This document shows positions 1 to 12,334 of a DNA stretch of 64,000 nt, one piece after another. The stretch spans positions 1,060 to 65,059 of the forward strand of contig VWZX01001670.1 in the NCBI GenBank assembly GCA_013399015.1. Direction: 5' to 3'. The notes under the pieces were generated by a model, which did no database searches, had not been told where the DNA came from, and saw only the letters and a program-made list of their open reading frames with translations. Positions within the stretch are counted from its first letter, which is position 1; each line of letters opens with the position of its first letter. Source of the DNA: Galbula dea (lineage: Eukaryota; Chordata; Aves; Piciformes; Galbulidae). The position numbers were made by a program, and so were the translations under genes.

Positions 1-720
1 AGTATAGGTTGGGGGCTGAGCTGTTGGAGAGCAGAGAAGGGGAAAGGGATCTGGGGGTCCTCGTAGATGAAAGGATGACCATGAGCCAGCAGTGTGCTCT
101 TGTGGCCAGGAGGGCCAATGGGATTCTAGGGTGTATTAGAAGGGGAGTAGCTAGTAGGTCAAGAGAGGTTCTTCTTCCTCTTTACTCCACCCTAGTGAGG
201 CCACATCTGTAATATTGTGTCCAGTTCTGGGCCCCTCAGTTTAAGAAGGATAGGGAACTGCTGGAAAGAGTCCAGTGCAGAGCCACAAAGATGATGAAGG
301 GGCTGGAACATCTTCCTCATGAGGAAAGGCTGAGGGAGCTGAGTCTCTTTAGCTTGGAGAAGAGGAGGCTAAGGGGTGACCTCATCTCTGCTTTTAAGTA
401 TGTGAAGGGTGTGTGTCAGGAGGATGGGGTCAGGCTCTTCTCAGTGAAGCCTAGTGACAAGACAGGAGGCAATGGTTGTAAGCTGAAGCATAGGAGATTC
501 CATGTTGAATACACATAGACATTTTTTCACGGTGAGGGTGCCAGAGCACTGGAACAGACTGCCCAGAGAGGTTGTGGAGTCTCCTTCTATGGAGGTATTC
601 AAAACCCATCTGGAAGCGCTTCTGTGTGACCTGGTCTAGGGAATCCTGCTGTGGCAGGGGGGTTGAACGAGATGATCTTTCGAGGTCCCTTCCAACTCCT
701 AACATTCTGTGATTCTGTGA
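1..720 (+). mobile_element. CR1 LINE fragment, 3' part, sense orientation
   Basis: This is the 3' end of a chicken-repeat-1 non-LTR retrotransposon that runs off the left edge of the window. It encodes the C-terminal part of the CR1 ORF2 (reverse transcriptase) product, broken by stops: residues LVRPHL then a stop at about 210, RLRELSLFSLEKRRLRGDL from about 327, and a further stop near 517. The tail reads GATGATCTTTCGAGGTCCCT and ends in ATTCTGTGATTCTGTGA at 720, the normal CR1 3' end. The subfamily looks the same as the copies at 16.3, 49.2 and 61.1 kb. It is dead as a gene. Confidence 0.93.
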
Positions 721-2807
721 AAAGATTATCACTGAAATATATTACCTAAGAAGATTGTATTATCGCTGTCATTACTGGTTTTAGTTACAAAGCAGAGGGA
801 CTGTCATCTCAATTATCAAGATCAGTGTGGTCTTTCCTCAAAGCTAGGAAATGGACCAGATGAATGTTTTGTAGTAGGTGGTTAAGATCCCTGGAACCAT
901 GACAGAGCATACAAGATATTACAAGGTAATCCATAACAGGTTTTCACTACGAAAGCCTTTGAAATTTCCACCTGTGGTCCGGGGCATATTCATTAGCCAT
1001 TGCGGAAGATTGCACAGGTTGATCTCTGGATTTTTGTAAAAAAACTTGTTTTGCTTTGATTTTATGTTGTAGGGTTTTTTTATTTGTCTTTATTTTACAT
1101 CAGGAAGGTTAGGTACAGCTTTAGTTAAAAATACTGAGGAATAACAAACTACACAACCCCTTGAGATTCCATCCAAGTCCACATTTCTATGATTCATGAG
1201 TTGTTGAAGAGCTTTGGAAGCACAAGTTAATTATTACACTAGTTCTTTTCCCAGAGCAGTAATGACATCATCATTTATGATAGTGCTCAAATGAGGAATT
1301 AAACAAATATACCCAAAACAAACACAGATCAAGCCGTCTTTCCAATGAAAAAGGACAAAATCTTGTTTTCACGCCAGTGGGTCTGCAAAACAACAGCACA
1401 GACACAGACCTCAGTAAAACTAAAAAGTCAGGACTTCTCAATCTGTGAGATATTCTGTGTTTTAGTAATTGTTTTTATTTAAAATGATTGGACTTTTTCT
1501 TATTTTTTCTCATTAGAAATTTGAAAAATTAGAATAATGGGAATGAGATAGGAATGAGGTGGAAAAAAGTGTTTTAGGTTGGAGAGATCTGAGGGCTTGA
1601 ATTACAACTGCACATTTCAACATTGAAAAAACAAAATGTTGCATTCATGGTGCACCACATGTATATCTTAGGTAGAGTAGAACAGTGAACATTATCAAAG
1701 GCACACTCCTCCAGGCACCATAGTATACATAAGAAAATACCAATCAGAATTGCAGTAAAAATGAAGTAGTATTCTGCAATATCATATTTTTTGTATAAGA
1801 TCAAAATAAATCTTTTAACAATCATACTCCCAAGGGAAAACCTAGCAAAACTTCATTTTTCAGAAAATATTCTTTCTTAGAAAATATTCTGTCATATTCA
1901 AACCTGTGTAAAACTTCTGACAAACTCTAGTCACTATACACAAAAAACCCACCTGTCTCAAAAATGTTTCCTAGAGAAACCTGTGTTCATCACTGTCAAC
2001 TATGATTTTGACCCAAATATGACTGTAAAGACTAGAATAGTTTGCAGTCACCATTGTTATTTTAGTCCAGTAAAAGATGGTCATGAGATAATCTCAGGGT
2101 CTGGACTAAATATGACTTTCCAGAAATTCAGAAATATTTAGACTTGATGTTTATTGGTTAGAATGTACTTCAGTAAATGTCTGCTGATCCTTCTGTTCTT
2201 TTAAAAGTGTACATGACTTTTAGACCCCAGAATAATGTTTTCATACTGCATGTGTACCTTCTGTCTTATAAACAAACAGGGCACCTTGTGAATTTTGGTG
2301 TGCAAATTGATGAATACTGATCTAACAAATCTAGCTAGCTTCAGGTTTACTATTGAACACCCTACACTTGTTGAACAGCAATTAAAAAATGTGCAAGTCG
2401 AAAGATTCCAGGACAAACCTGTTGGGTATCAAGTACAGCCATAATCCTAAAGTGCAGAGGGACAGATAACTCAAGTTGCAGCTCAGCTGAGTTTGCTTAG
2501 GGCAGCTGTTGTGGGAGAGTTTCATTGCTAAGACCCATAAACTCTAAGGTGGACAGTTTGGTTTGTAGGCCAGGATGTTGCGTACAGCCTCATGGCACAC
2601 GCTAGCAGCCTAAAGTGTCTTAAGCAGCTTAAATAGCTTTAAGCAGCTTTGAAGACTTAGACGCTTTAAGCTTATAAAGCAGTTTAAGCTGCTTAAACTG
2701 CTCTAGAACTTGAACAAGGGCCCCACAATGCTGCTTGTCACCAGGCAAGTGAAATGAAGCTGGCTGAGCACTGGGCTCCCTTGTTATTATTGTCTGGAAG
2801 GAATCCT
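721..2807. other. AT-rich non-coding spacer
   Basis: No gene, exon or clear transposon is visible on either strand. Short open frames here (for example on the minus strand at 1574-1825 and 2201-2416) have no recognisable motif and look random. The only structured part is the palindrome cluster at 2618-2703. Confidence 0.6.
2618..2703. repeat. Cluster of AAGCAGCTTAAA inverted motifs with a 23-bp palindrome
   Basis: The motif AAGCAGCTTAAA and its reverse complement recur several times in about 85 bp. The core at 2679-2701 is a perfect inverted repeat with 11-bp arms, GCAGTTTAAGC and GCTTAAACTGC, around one T. A second smaller palindrome, GCTTTA...TAAAGC, lies just upstream at about 2663-2680. 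Its function is unknown. It could be local slippage or replication-template switching. Confidence 0.8.
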
Positions 2808-3038
2808 AGAATCATAGAATGTTAGGGCTGGAAGAGACCTAGAGAGATCATCAAGTCCAACCCCCCCTGCCAAAGCAGGACACCTTAGATAAGGTCACAC
2901 AGGAACGAGTCCAGGCGGGTCTTGAATGTCTCCAGACTAGGAGACTCCACAACCCCTCTGTGCAGCCTGTTCCAGTGTTCCATCACCCTTAGTGTGAAAA
3001 AATTCTTCCTCACATTAACACTAAACCTCTATGCTCTA
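2808..3038 (-). mobile_element. CR1 LINE 3' fragment, minus orientation
   Basis: The + strand begins AGAATCATAGAATG, then GGGCTGGAAGAGACC and a CCAACCCCCCCTGCC block. This is the reverse complement of the CR1 3' end. About 230 bp remain, cut off within the C-terminal reverse-transcriptase ORF region. Confidence 0.92.
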
Positions 3039-6000
3039 AGGAAAGATCTACAGGTTTGCCAAAGATCCACCTAGGAGTCTGTGCAAATGTAAACGACTGG
3101 CATCGACATATTTTAGCAATGATGTTGTTAAGGTAATGAAAAGTATACTCTCTCCCCTTAGATAGCTCATTGTTTCTTCCTCTTCTGTAGCTACTTCTCT
3201 TCCCCAGCTGCCTCCTTCTCTTTTTTCTGTTTAATCCTTTTTGCTTGGGCTCTTTCAGTTTCTATTTCCTCTCCAATTAATTATTCCCAAGGAGATCAGT
3301 AGAGTGCTCTTACTGCAGTGATATACTTTTATGAAGAAAACATGTCTTGATTCAGCCTACTCAGTCCACAGCACTGTGTTGGGGGCAAACATTCATTTGT
3401 ACCACTACGGTTTAACCTAAATCTGGAACATTTTTGTCAAGAGAAGGGCATGAGTTGAGAGAAGCATTGTGGAAAAACCCAGCTGCATAATCTTGGGAAC
3501 CACTGGTGGCAGCCATTAGGTTATCACCTACAAAACCAGGTACCCAGATGGGCTAGCATTGTTCAGAAGAAGGAGTACATTGCTCTGAACCTGCATCGCA
3601 TTTCCTGGCGTTTTGGAGGTTTTGGAAAGGATATTGGAGGGAAAAGTCTGGGGACAGCTGTCCAGAGAATTGGGTACCTGTGTCTTCCTACACTGGTAAT
3701 TTCTTAGGGCTGAAAGGACTTTGGTTTTGTTTTTCCCTCCATCTCTCTGAATTTGGGGTCTGCAACATAATCCACAAGTCACTCTGCTATTTCCAAAGAA
3801 TGTAACGTCCCCTTCCCCTTACATAAAAAACAATGGCGTGCAACTGAGTGGCTGCTCAGTTTAGTGGCAATTCACTTTGAACTGCCATATTGATAACTAG
3901 GGCTGTGGTGGTGATGTGCTAGAGAACTTGAGCAAGATGTGATTTCCATGCTGCTGAGGATCTGCTCAGGCCTATGTTGTGGTAATATTTTGTTCATGTT
4001 TGAAACCCCTCTACAGTTTTTTTTAGTAGGAACATTTTGCTCTTCTCTTTCATATCCTTCACTCATTTTCTGGGGTTATGTCCTAACTTCTTAGGTGTTC
4101 TCTCTCCAGACTAGTTACCCTAATCAGGCCCATGTTTTCTACAGGCTTATAGAGTCCCATCACATGCGACTTTGTATATATAGCACACTCTAATCACAAT
4201 TTAGGTGTGAAATGTAACTCCAAAATTTATCATACTCAAATAATGTGTTCTAAAGGCTTTAGGGTATAAGCAGGAAGAGGGATCATGGTCAGCCTTACTC
4301 ATGGCTCTGGTTTTTTGCTGATTATGTGTTATGCATTCCTGCATATATATGTTGCATATCACCATAGTGTGTATTGCATGCACAGCATGTCCAATATGGC
4401 ATAGTTATACAAGCATCACTTAATGCTTTCACTGAGGCTTGATTTATACCAAATGCTAATTTTTTTCCAGTAGCCTGAAACCATGTTTGTCTCCATTTTT
4501 ATTGAAGAAAACAGTTTCTAGCATGTTCTATTATTTTCAAGTCATTTTAATCCCTTTTTCCATTTATCCAGCTAACAAGTATTAGTTCATTCAAAATGTG
4601 TTCTAAACCTCTACATATGATTCCAATAGGATTCACTAGCTTGTGATTGAATTATTTCTGTTTCTTAAATATTGATTTGATATACTTCCTTCAGGTGATA
4701 CCACTGGTAGTTAAGTATTGGACCCATTAGTGCGTGGTTTCTTTTGGTTCATGCCTTGTGTCTGAAACATCCTTCTGGCAGCTCCAGATCTTTCTGAAGC
4801 TCCAGATGGTTTGTCTGGAGAAAGGGCAGGTGGTATGAGCTGCCCATGGGCTTCACGGTCAGTGGGACAGTGTTAGCTGCTCAATGTCCAGAGAGCTTTT
4901 CAGGCTGGAGAAGAAAGTGATCTGTAGTTGTTATTCCCTCTTTTTCTGTCCTCTAGGCAGCCGCTCATTTGCATCAATGATTAGTGATGGGAATTAATGA
5001 AGTTAATGATAAGCATGGAAAAGTAATCTTTCCTGAATTCCGAAAAGCTATACGTAGTCACCTATTCATAAATTATGCATTTTCTTTCAAATACTTCTTT
5101 TTCCATCACAAAATAAGAAAGTCCTCTTTGTGTTACAAGAGAATTTGAGTAATTTCAGATATGAAGGATTTTTAAAACATTTGTAAAACAGAAAATATAT
5201 AACAGGCATCAGGACATCTCTACAGGCCACAGTTCAGCAGACTTTGATACTTATGCCCAGTTTTAAATTGGAACTTGATTTCCTTTGGCTTCCAGGAAAA
5301 TCCAATGTATGTTAAAATTAACCCTGCTGACCTGATGTGACAGTGGCTCTGCATGTTTGCATGTCTTGATAAATAGCTGCACATGTGTCAAGAAAATTTC
5401 ATTGACTGTTGAGACTAGTGAAGCCACATGTCTATACTGATCCACCAACAGAGAGAGAAATTTTTCAGAGCTGCTGTTGGACTAAATCACCAAGTGCTGG
5501 CAAGCTACCAGAATCCTATTGCTGGGCAGATCACCAGGTGTTGGCTTGTCATTGAGGGCTACTACTCCGATTACCAGCTGCTCACACAGCAAAACTGTAT
5601 GGGACAGCAGACTTACCCTTCCTTCCTTCCCCAAACTTAAGACAACTGTCTCCTTGATGAGCCTTTAGGATTACAGATGACCTCACTACAGGACAGCGTG
5701 GGGCTTCAGAAGCCAAATTGCTACTTTTTCTCATCCCTCCGTCGTCTTCAGTGTCTTACCCCAAACCTTGACATTCTCACCACTATTTCAGTTTTTTGGT
5801 CTTGTTTATCTGAAACAAACTGATAGTTTGTTTCAACTTCAAAAAGATAACTTTTCTTATTTGTTTCTACCTTTTTTTCCTTTCTGTTTTTCAGCTTCAG
5901 TGGCTAACCTATTTTGCTAACGGATGATACAGCGAATTGCCTGAATCTATTAAATGTCTGTGAATGCCATTTTCCTAGATTGCAACACCAGCCTGATTGT

Positions 6001-7394
6001 TTGGCTCTGCTGGAAGCTACCCTAAGAGGTGGTTAGATTTTAAGATTTTAGGAAGAAAGCCAATGTTTGTACTCTATGAATATTAATTTCATGCATTCCT
6101 TCTTGCATTCTTGATTCTGTAATTGGGATGCACTTCCATCTCCATCCATATCCTGCCTTGACACACATCTGTGTGTAGGTGACGCAAGGAATGACAAGTA
6201 AGCCAGTCAGTCTGCAGGCTGAGTCACCCCAGGAACATAGACTGTCAACTGACAATTAGAACGCAGAAGAAGGAAGTGTAGCAGAAAAACAGGTGATCCA
6301 AGCAATACATTGCACCCCATATGCCAAAATGGATATTGAGCAATGCTGTACTATGACAGAGAAATGCGGAGAAGAAAAAAAGCATGCATTTCAAAAATTG
6401 CCTTCAAAGCAGGAATTAAGGAAATACCAAAAATCAGCCTATTTCTCTTCATGTACCACTTTAATACCAAAAGTGACTATAACAATCAAGAATTGGCTAG
6501 GGCAGTAGTATAGTGTAACCCTCTCAGCTTTTTTGGTCGCTTTTATTTGTGTCTTCCTGTGAGTGGAAGCTCAAAAGTAGAATCCCAAACACAATTTCTG
6601 AGTATGCAACAATTATGCCATTTGCTGGATTGTACACACAATAAATAGCTAGGACTAATGTGCTATTAACCTAAGCACTAACATCCTCAGCACCTCTGAT
6701 GAAGGTACCCACTGTTTCTGCTGGTTAGAGAGATGGTAGTCACATGGGGAACTGCCAGTCTCCATTGCTTCTTGTAGAAAGATGATCCTCAGGTTTGCTG
6801 AGTTGCTATCTTCTATTTGTTTTTTGACTTTTTTTGACCCTCAGTTTTTTAGAGCTTTTTCACTTAATAATTTTTCCTTCAGTCCTTGAGTGACTGCTAT
6901 AGACTCAATTTCATTTCTGTCCTCATTTGGGTTTTTTTGTTGGTTTTTTTGTAATATAGCTTCCTTGGCTCATAGTTTAGCAACATTTTTTTAGTAAAGC
7001 AGAGCTGAGGCCACACAACCAACATATGCTTTGTGTTCAAATAGTAAATGTGTGTGAGAGTCACCAAAATGGTGGAAGAGAGGCTGATCTGTGCTTGTCT
7101 GTCATATTTCTAAACATCTTGCTGACTTAAAAATATTGACCTTGCCAGATGGCAGAAAGACTCAGAGAAATAGATACCAGTTACTAGATACACAAACACT
7201 GCCTGGGGTGAGATGTGTTATGTAACTGGTGTTCTAAGTAATGGTCTTCCTAATGCCAAGCAGAAAAGCCAGGGAAGAATGGACTTCAAAGGAAAAATGA
7301 CTTTGAAGTCAGTGATAGGAAGCTGAAAACAAAACACTGATGAATGATATTCTGACTTTGATCATGCATAGATTTATAAGGGGAAAAAAAAGTG
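3039..7394. other. Non-coding spacer
   Basis: About 4.4 kb of AT-rich sequence with no recognisable exon, RNA gene or clear repeat. The longest open frames (for example 3528-3782 minus, 5428-5640 plus) are 60-85 codons, lack known motifs, and fit chance. Confidence 0.55.
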
Positions 7395-7597
7395 GTCACT
7401 GTTGGGTTAATCACTGGCACGGGTTGTTCAGAGAGGTTTGGCAGTCTACATCCTTGAAGGTTTTCCAGACATAACTGAATAAAACTCAAAGCAGCCTGGT
7501 ATGAATGCAGTGTTGACCCTGCATTGTGTGAAGTGGATGGACTAGGGACCTCCTGAGTCCCCTTCTAGCTTGGATCATTAGGTGAATCTGTGATTTA
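7395..7597 (+). mobile_element. Old CR1 LINE 3' fragment
   Basis: A diverged CR1 tail in sense orientation. It shows GGCACGGGTTGTTCAGAGAG (the HWNRLPREV-coding region), TGGATGGACTAGGGACCTCC, then TCCCCTTCTAGCTTGGATCA and GTGAATCTGTGA. It is more decayed than the other copies and therefore probably older. The 5' limit is uncertain. Confidence 0.75.
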
Positions 7598-10523
7598 AGT
7601 TACTGTTGGAGCCAAGGGAGAAATTGTGTTACAAAGGGAGAATGCTCAGCATGGCATTTCCCAGTGTGGTTGAGTCTCTGTAAAATTTAGCTGCTGCTAT
7701 CCATGTAAGGTGAATCCGTCTCTCTCCAGGGTTGGACAAGGGCCTGAGCTAGCACTGGCCCTTGTCCAACATCTCTTTGAGCTGTTTCAGCTCACCGACC
7801 TAGCAGAAGCTGATTAGTTTTTTTAAACTGGTTGTGTTTCTGCTGATTTAGTTAGCTGAACTATTTCACGAAGAGACAGGTGAGCACCACAGCATGAGGA
7901 GGAAGTGGGAACATGTGGTTAAGATTGGAAAGAGTTAAGGTTGGGCAGTGCCCTCTCAGTGGGAGTGAGCCATTAAATTTGCCTTGCTGTGTCATGAAAC
8001 AACAGGATGTATCTGCAGCAGCTTCAATATGAGCATAAGAACAAACTGGGTAAGCCCAAAAAGGATGCATCACAAATAAAATAAAAAGTTAGAAATAGAA
8101 ATTCTTAAATGCTAAGACCGATTAGAAGTGTGGAATTATAAAAAGTAGCATGAAAATAGACAAATCAGTGAGAAATAACATTCAAGAAGACATGAACAGA
8201 GACATATTAAAGACCTGAATCTTGAAATAGAATGTTCTGCCATAGTAAGAAACCACAGATCTTGTTTACCAAGTCACAAAAATCCTGTGTGGCTAGTTAA
8301 AGCAGGAAATCGGTTGATCAGAAGCAAAGATAGGGAAATGTGTACAACTAAGAGAAAAATAGATGGGCAAAGCCTTTTGAAGAAGTCAGCAGCAAAAAAC
8401 TCAGCCTTACCTTAACGTAAGATTCTGTGACACAAGATAATGTGACTTCAAACAACAGGATATTGCCACTGGATCAGTAGTGATATCAGAAAAGCAAGCT
8501 GTAGTCCAGCAGGCAGCAGCAACACCACAATGAAAGACGCTTTCGTAGCAGAAATGCTAAGACCCCATCACGTCACTGCAGAATTAAATATTAAAAAGTT
8601 GTTGAATAAAATCCAGGAAAAAAACAACTTCTGACGAAGTGGAACATAGGAGTTGTTAATTTTTTTAAACCGTGACTGGGAAAGTGTCTTTATGCCCTAT
8701 GCTAAAGGGGGGTCATTTGCAATGGAATGCCACACAAGGTGATATTGGTGATGGATGCAGCACTGGGGGAGAACAGTCTCTGGACTCAGGCCCAGAAAAC
8801 TGGATATTCACGCAAAAGAGCATTCTGAAAGAGCACATGCAATGACATGCTTTGCTTATCACTAGTTTCATTGATTTTTTTTTGTTGTTGTTTTTTAAGG
8901 TTACGTGACAGTGGCCTTGGGAAAGCCTCATGGAACTGCAGCAGTCAGCTCATCCTCCATCTTCATGGCCTTCCAGAGGGGGATGGATTGCTGCATCTGC
9001 AAGAACATTGAAATAACAGACTGGTTCACTTTGAACACTAGTGTGAAGCAAAGGTACACTAGCTTTCTCTTGCTTTTTTGAGTTGTAATACATAGTGACT
9101 AAGTAGGCAGCACAAGTGGCAGTATACCACAGATGGTATACATGTTGGGTTACACACATCTTGGAAGCATAAATTGTGCTAGCAGTTTTGTGTTACTGAG
9201 ACATACATCTGAAAAAAGCTGTGAAGATACATAACCTAGCAAAAAAGTAAGCCAAACAGGATTCAAAATCAGCTATCAAAGCAAAAAACCCTGAAAGCTT
9301 AATACCAAGAATCAGAGTAATATTAGAAAACACAAATCCTGGAGAAGTAGAACAGCTTGCCAGTCCTGGGCATATCCCACTTCTGGGTAATTAGGAAGGA
9401 ACTTACACAGCAAGGATAGGACAGTGTTCCATCAATAATACTCATTTCAGCATATGTAAATCCAGGATATCCAGCCTGGAAAGTTGAGATGCCAAAGGTG
9501 CAAGAAAATTAGATGTCTTGGAAAAAAAGTGCCTATGTAGAAGCCTGAACATTAGACTCTAGCTTCATCATAGGGTTAAAGAGCCCGTCAGCTCATCTTT
9601 CACCAAAGTCAGCAGGGAGCATGGGATGCATTTGGTGTGCATTCTCCAAATGGCAGCCCTGAAGAACACCTCCCATCCCCAAATGATCCGGTGGAGACCA
9701 GTGTTTGTGAAGAAGATGATGCTCATTAGAGGTCTTAGGAAGACCCACCTCACAGGAATGACAGTGATCAATCTCAACTGTGTCAACTAGAAACACCAAC
9801 AAATGACAGAGAGGAATGGAACAAACTAACTTCCATTGCATGTCTCAGCCTTACTGTAGGAAGTGGGCGGTAAGAATAATGTAAGGGCTACTGGAAAGTC
9901 AAATGTATTCCCCATGATTGCTTTATTTTCTCTGTGAAGCAAAACTTCTGTTAGCTAGTTTGTTTTATTACCTGCAACTGGTGGTTGCACTTGTAAACCT
10001 TACTGAAGGGGAGGAAAATAAAGCTCTTGCTCCAGAAATGCAGAGTAGCTGATGTCCAGACTAAAGCACTCTGCCAAATGCTTCAAGAACCTGGGGGCCT
10101 GTTGCCAAGGTACTGCCATGTGGTTGCTGCAGTCATGATAGGCTGGGGACAAAGTCCATGCCAAGAACAGTTGGCAGGTGTGGAACTCGGGTAGTCATGC
10201 CACAGTGGAAATTACATGATCCCTGATTAAAGGGGTTTTGCCTTCCATGTGTTTTCAAAGGTATCTAGAGCCTGCCAGTATTATAAGCATTTATGGTTTA
10301 TTTTCTTATTACCTAGATTGAATGAGAGATATTTAATCAAACTGTGTTACATTAGAGACAGTTCTGCTCTTTAACCATAAATATTTGGGTGTGCAATCTG
10401 GTGTTGATCTGCAGGGTTACTAATATCTATAAAATACGTAGTCCTTCTCTATTTGAGTCATCTACAAAGTTGTTTCAGCTTCCATTTGTTAAGTTTGAGT
10501 TTAGATCTGATTGTGTGTGTTCA
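7598..10523. other. Non-coding spacer
   Basis: No gene is recognised. It contains the hairpin at 7731-7770. A minus-strand open frame at 9593-9841 (82 codons) has no recognised domain and overlaps another open frame, so it is not called as a gene. Confidence 0.5.
7731..7770. repeat. Perfect 14-bp inverted repeat (hairpin)
   Basis: The arms are GTTGGACAAGGGCC (7731-7744) and GGCCCTTGTCCAAC (7757-7770), with no mismatch, around a 12-base loop. A transcript would fold into a strong stem. It sits in unannotated intergenic DNA about 130 bp past an old CR1 end. Confidence 0.9.
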
Positions 10524-11044
10524 GACCATGTCTGGAGTACTGTGTCCAGTTCTGGTCTCCCCTGTTCAAGAAGGACAGGGAACTTCTGGAGAGGGTGCAG
10601 AAAAGGGCTCAAAAAATGGTTAGGGGACTTGAATGTCTCTCTTGTGGGGAAAGGCTGAGAGAGCTGGGGCTGTTTAGCCTAGAGAAGAGAAGACTGAGGG
10701 GGGGATCTTATCAATACTTACAAATACTTAATGGGTGGGTGTCATGAGGATGAGGCTAGTCTTTTTTCAGTGGTGCCCAGTGACAGGACAAGAGGTAACA
10801 GGCACAAACTGGAACATAGGAAGTTCCATCTTTAACATAAGGAGGAACTTTTTTATTTTGGGAATGGTGGAGCACTGGAACAGGCTGCCTAGGGAGATGG
10901 CAGAGTCTCCATCTTTGGAGACATTCAAAACCTGCCTGGATGCCATCCTGCAAAACCTCCTGTAGATGAACCTGCTCTGACAGGTGGATTGGACTAGATG
11001 ATCTCCAGAAGTTCCTTCCAACCCCTAACATTCTGTGAGTCTGT
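10524..11044 (+). mobile_element. CR1 LINE fragment, sense orientation
   Basis: The sequence encodes broken C-terminal CR1 ORF2, including CVQFWSPLFKKDRELLERVQ, RLRELGLFSLEKRRLRGG, and in another frame EHWNRLPREMAESPSLETF. A frameshift separates the two parts. It ends with GGACTAGATGATCTCC and ATTCTGTGAGTCTGTG at 11044, the CR1 3' tail. Confidence 0.93.
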
Positions 11045-11109
11045 GCTTTTTGAAGCAACACTGTTGATGTAAGAGAGCACACAGACTCCTGTTACATTGA
11101 ATGCATTCA

Positions 11110-11200
11110 GGATATATTATCTCTGCTACAATTCCCAGTCATTTTCTTAGCCAGCTAAGTTTTAAAACCACTATTGCTATGGTTTTAAAAAAAAAAAATC

Positions 11201-11236
<36 letters not shown>

Positions 11237-11323
11237 CCCCANGGATATATTATCTCTGCTACAATTCCCAGTCATTTTCTTAGCCAGCTAAGTTTTAAAA
11301 CCACTATTGCTATGGTTTTAAAA
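11110..11323. repeat. 81-bp direct repeat flanking an N gap (probable false duplication)
   Basis: Copy 1 (11110-11190) and copy 2 (11243-11323) are the same 81 bases, starting GGATATATTATCTCTGCTAC and ending GGTTTTAAAA. Between them are a 33-base A run, six Cs, an A and one N at 11242. Both copies run into A-rich sequence. The simplest reading is two contigs that stopped in a poly-A tract and were joined with an N without merging the overlap. Confidence 0.85.
11242..11242. other. Single-N assembly gap
   Basis: An ambiguous base directly between the two 81-bp copies and after a long A/C homopolymer. It marks a contig join of unknown true length. Confidence 0.9.
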
Positions 11324-11378
11324 ACAAAAACAAAAACAAAAACAAAAAACAAAAAAACCCCAAAAAACAACACCCCAA
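11320..11378. repeat. A-rich simple repeat, (CAAAAA)n-like
   Basis: Five or more CAAAAA units followed by interrupted A and C runs. This low-complexity tract probably caused the contig break at 11242. Confidence 0.85.
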
Positions 11379-12334
11379 ACCTTTGCAGTCTATTCTCAGC
11401 TTTTTTCTATTTTTCTCATAAACTCAGAACCACACATAGCCCAGATTCCTCAGTGGTGTCTGGTGATTTTTTTCTACCTTCTTGTGCTATATGTATTCCA
11501 GTGTCCTGAGCAGCAGCATGTGTCTGTGTTTTGAATATAGAATGTTGTTATTTATTTTAGATATCTGCCTCCATAAAAGAGCATCAGTGTTTCTTACATG
11601 TATTCATAATGAGAATTTATTCACTATTTTCACAGAGGTTTAACCTCACTTTCCCAAGTGAGGCTGTTCTTGTTCTCAAAGTTAAACAAGTATATAGATG
11701 TCTTTTTTTTTAATCTGGGAGTCTGCCCACCAAAGCCCATATGCCATATGTATTTATATATCATATAAAGTAAAGAGCATTATTTAAGGGAGGCTCTTAA
11801 ATTTGTGCCTTGTTTTTAAGCACCTACTGAAGAGAAGTTTGGTTTACATTTACACACTTATTGGAATGGGGGTGTATTGAAGAACAGGCTTGTTTTTTTG
11901 AAATCAAAGCTTTGACTGTTTTGTCACTACCTGGACCACTTGCTGTTTGCAAGGCTGACAGTAACAAAGATATAAACTATAGCTCACACCTGCCTCACCA
12001 GTAATACAGGCACGCATTGTACACATTGTATGTAATCATACAACAACTCCTCAGGTGATTTTCACCATGGTGCTGTTAAGTCCTGCCTTTATGGAGTGAA
12101 GCCATGGGTACCAGAACACCACCATGACAAAGCAATATCTGTGTTATGACATTCAATTTTGATATATAATTAAAGAATTCAATTATAGACTGTATTAGAA
12201 CATTCTCTGCTGTAAATGAGGTTCAGTTAATTCCCCAACAGGCCAGGTAGCAATAAGAGATGGAGATCAGTTCTCAGCACTGACTGGGAACAAAATTAAA
12301 TAAGTGGCATTCTTGCCTGCCTGCCCTGCCCTGC
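11379..12334. other. Non-coding spacer
   Basis: No coding signal or recognised repeat. It leads directly into the LTR-like element at 12335. Confidence 0.5.
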
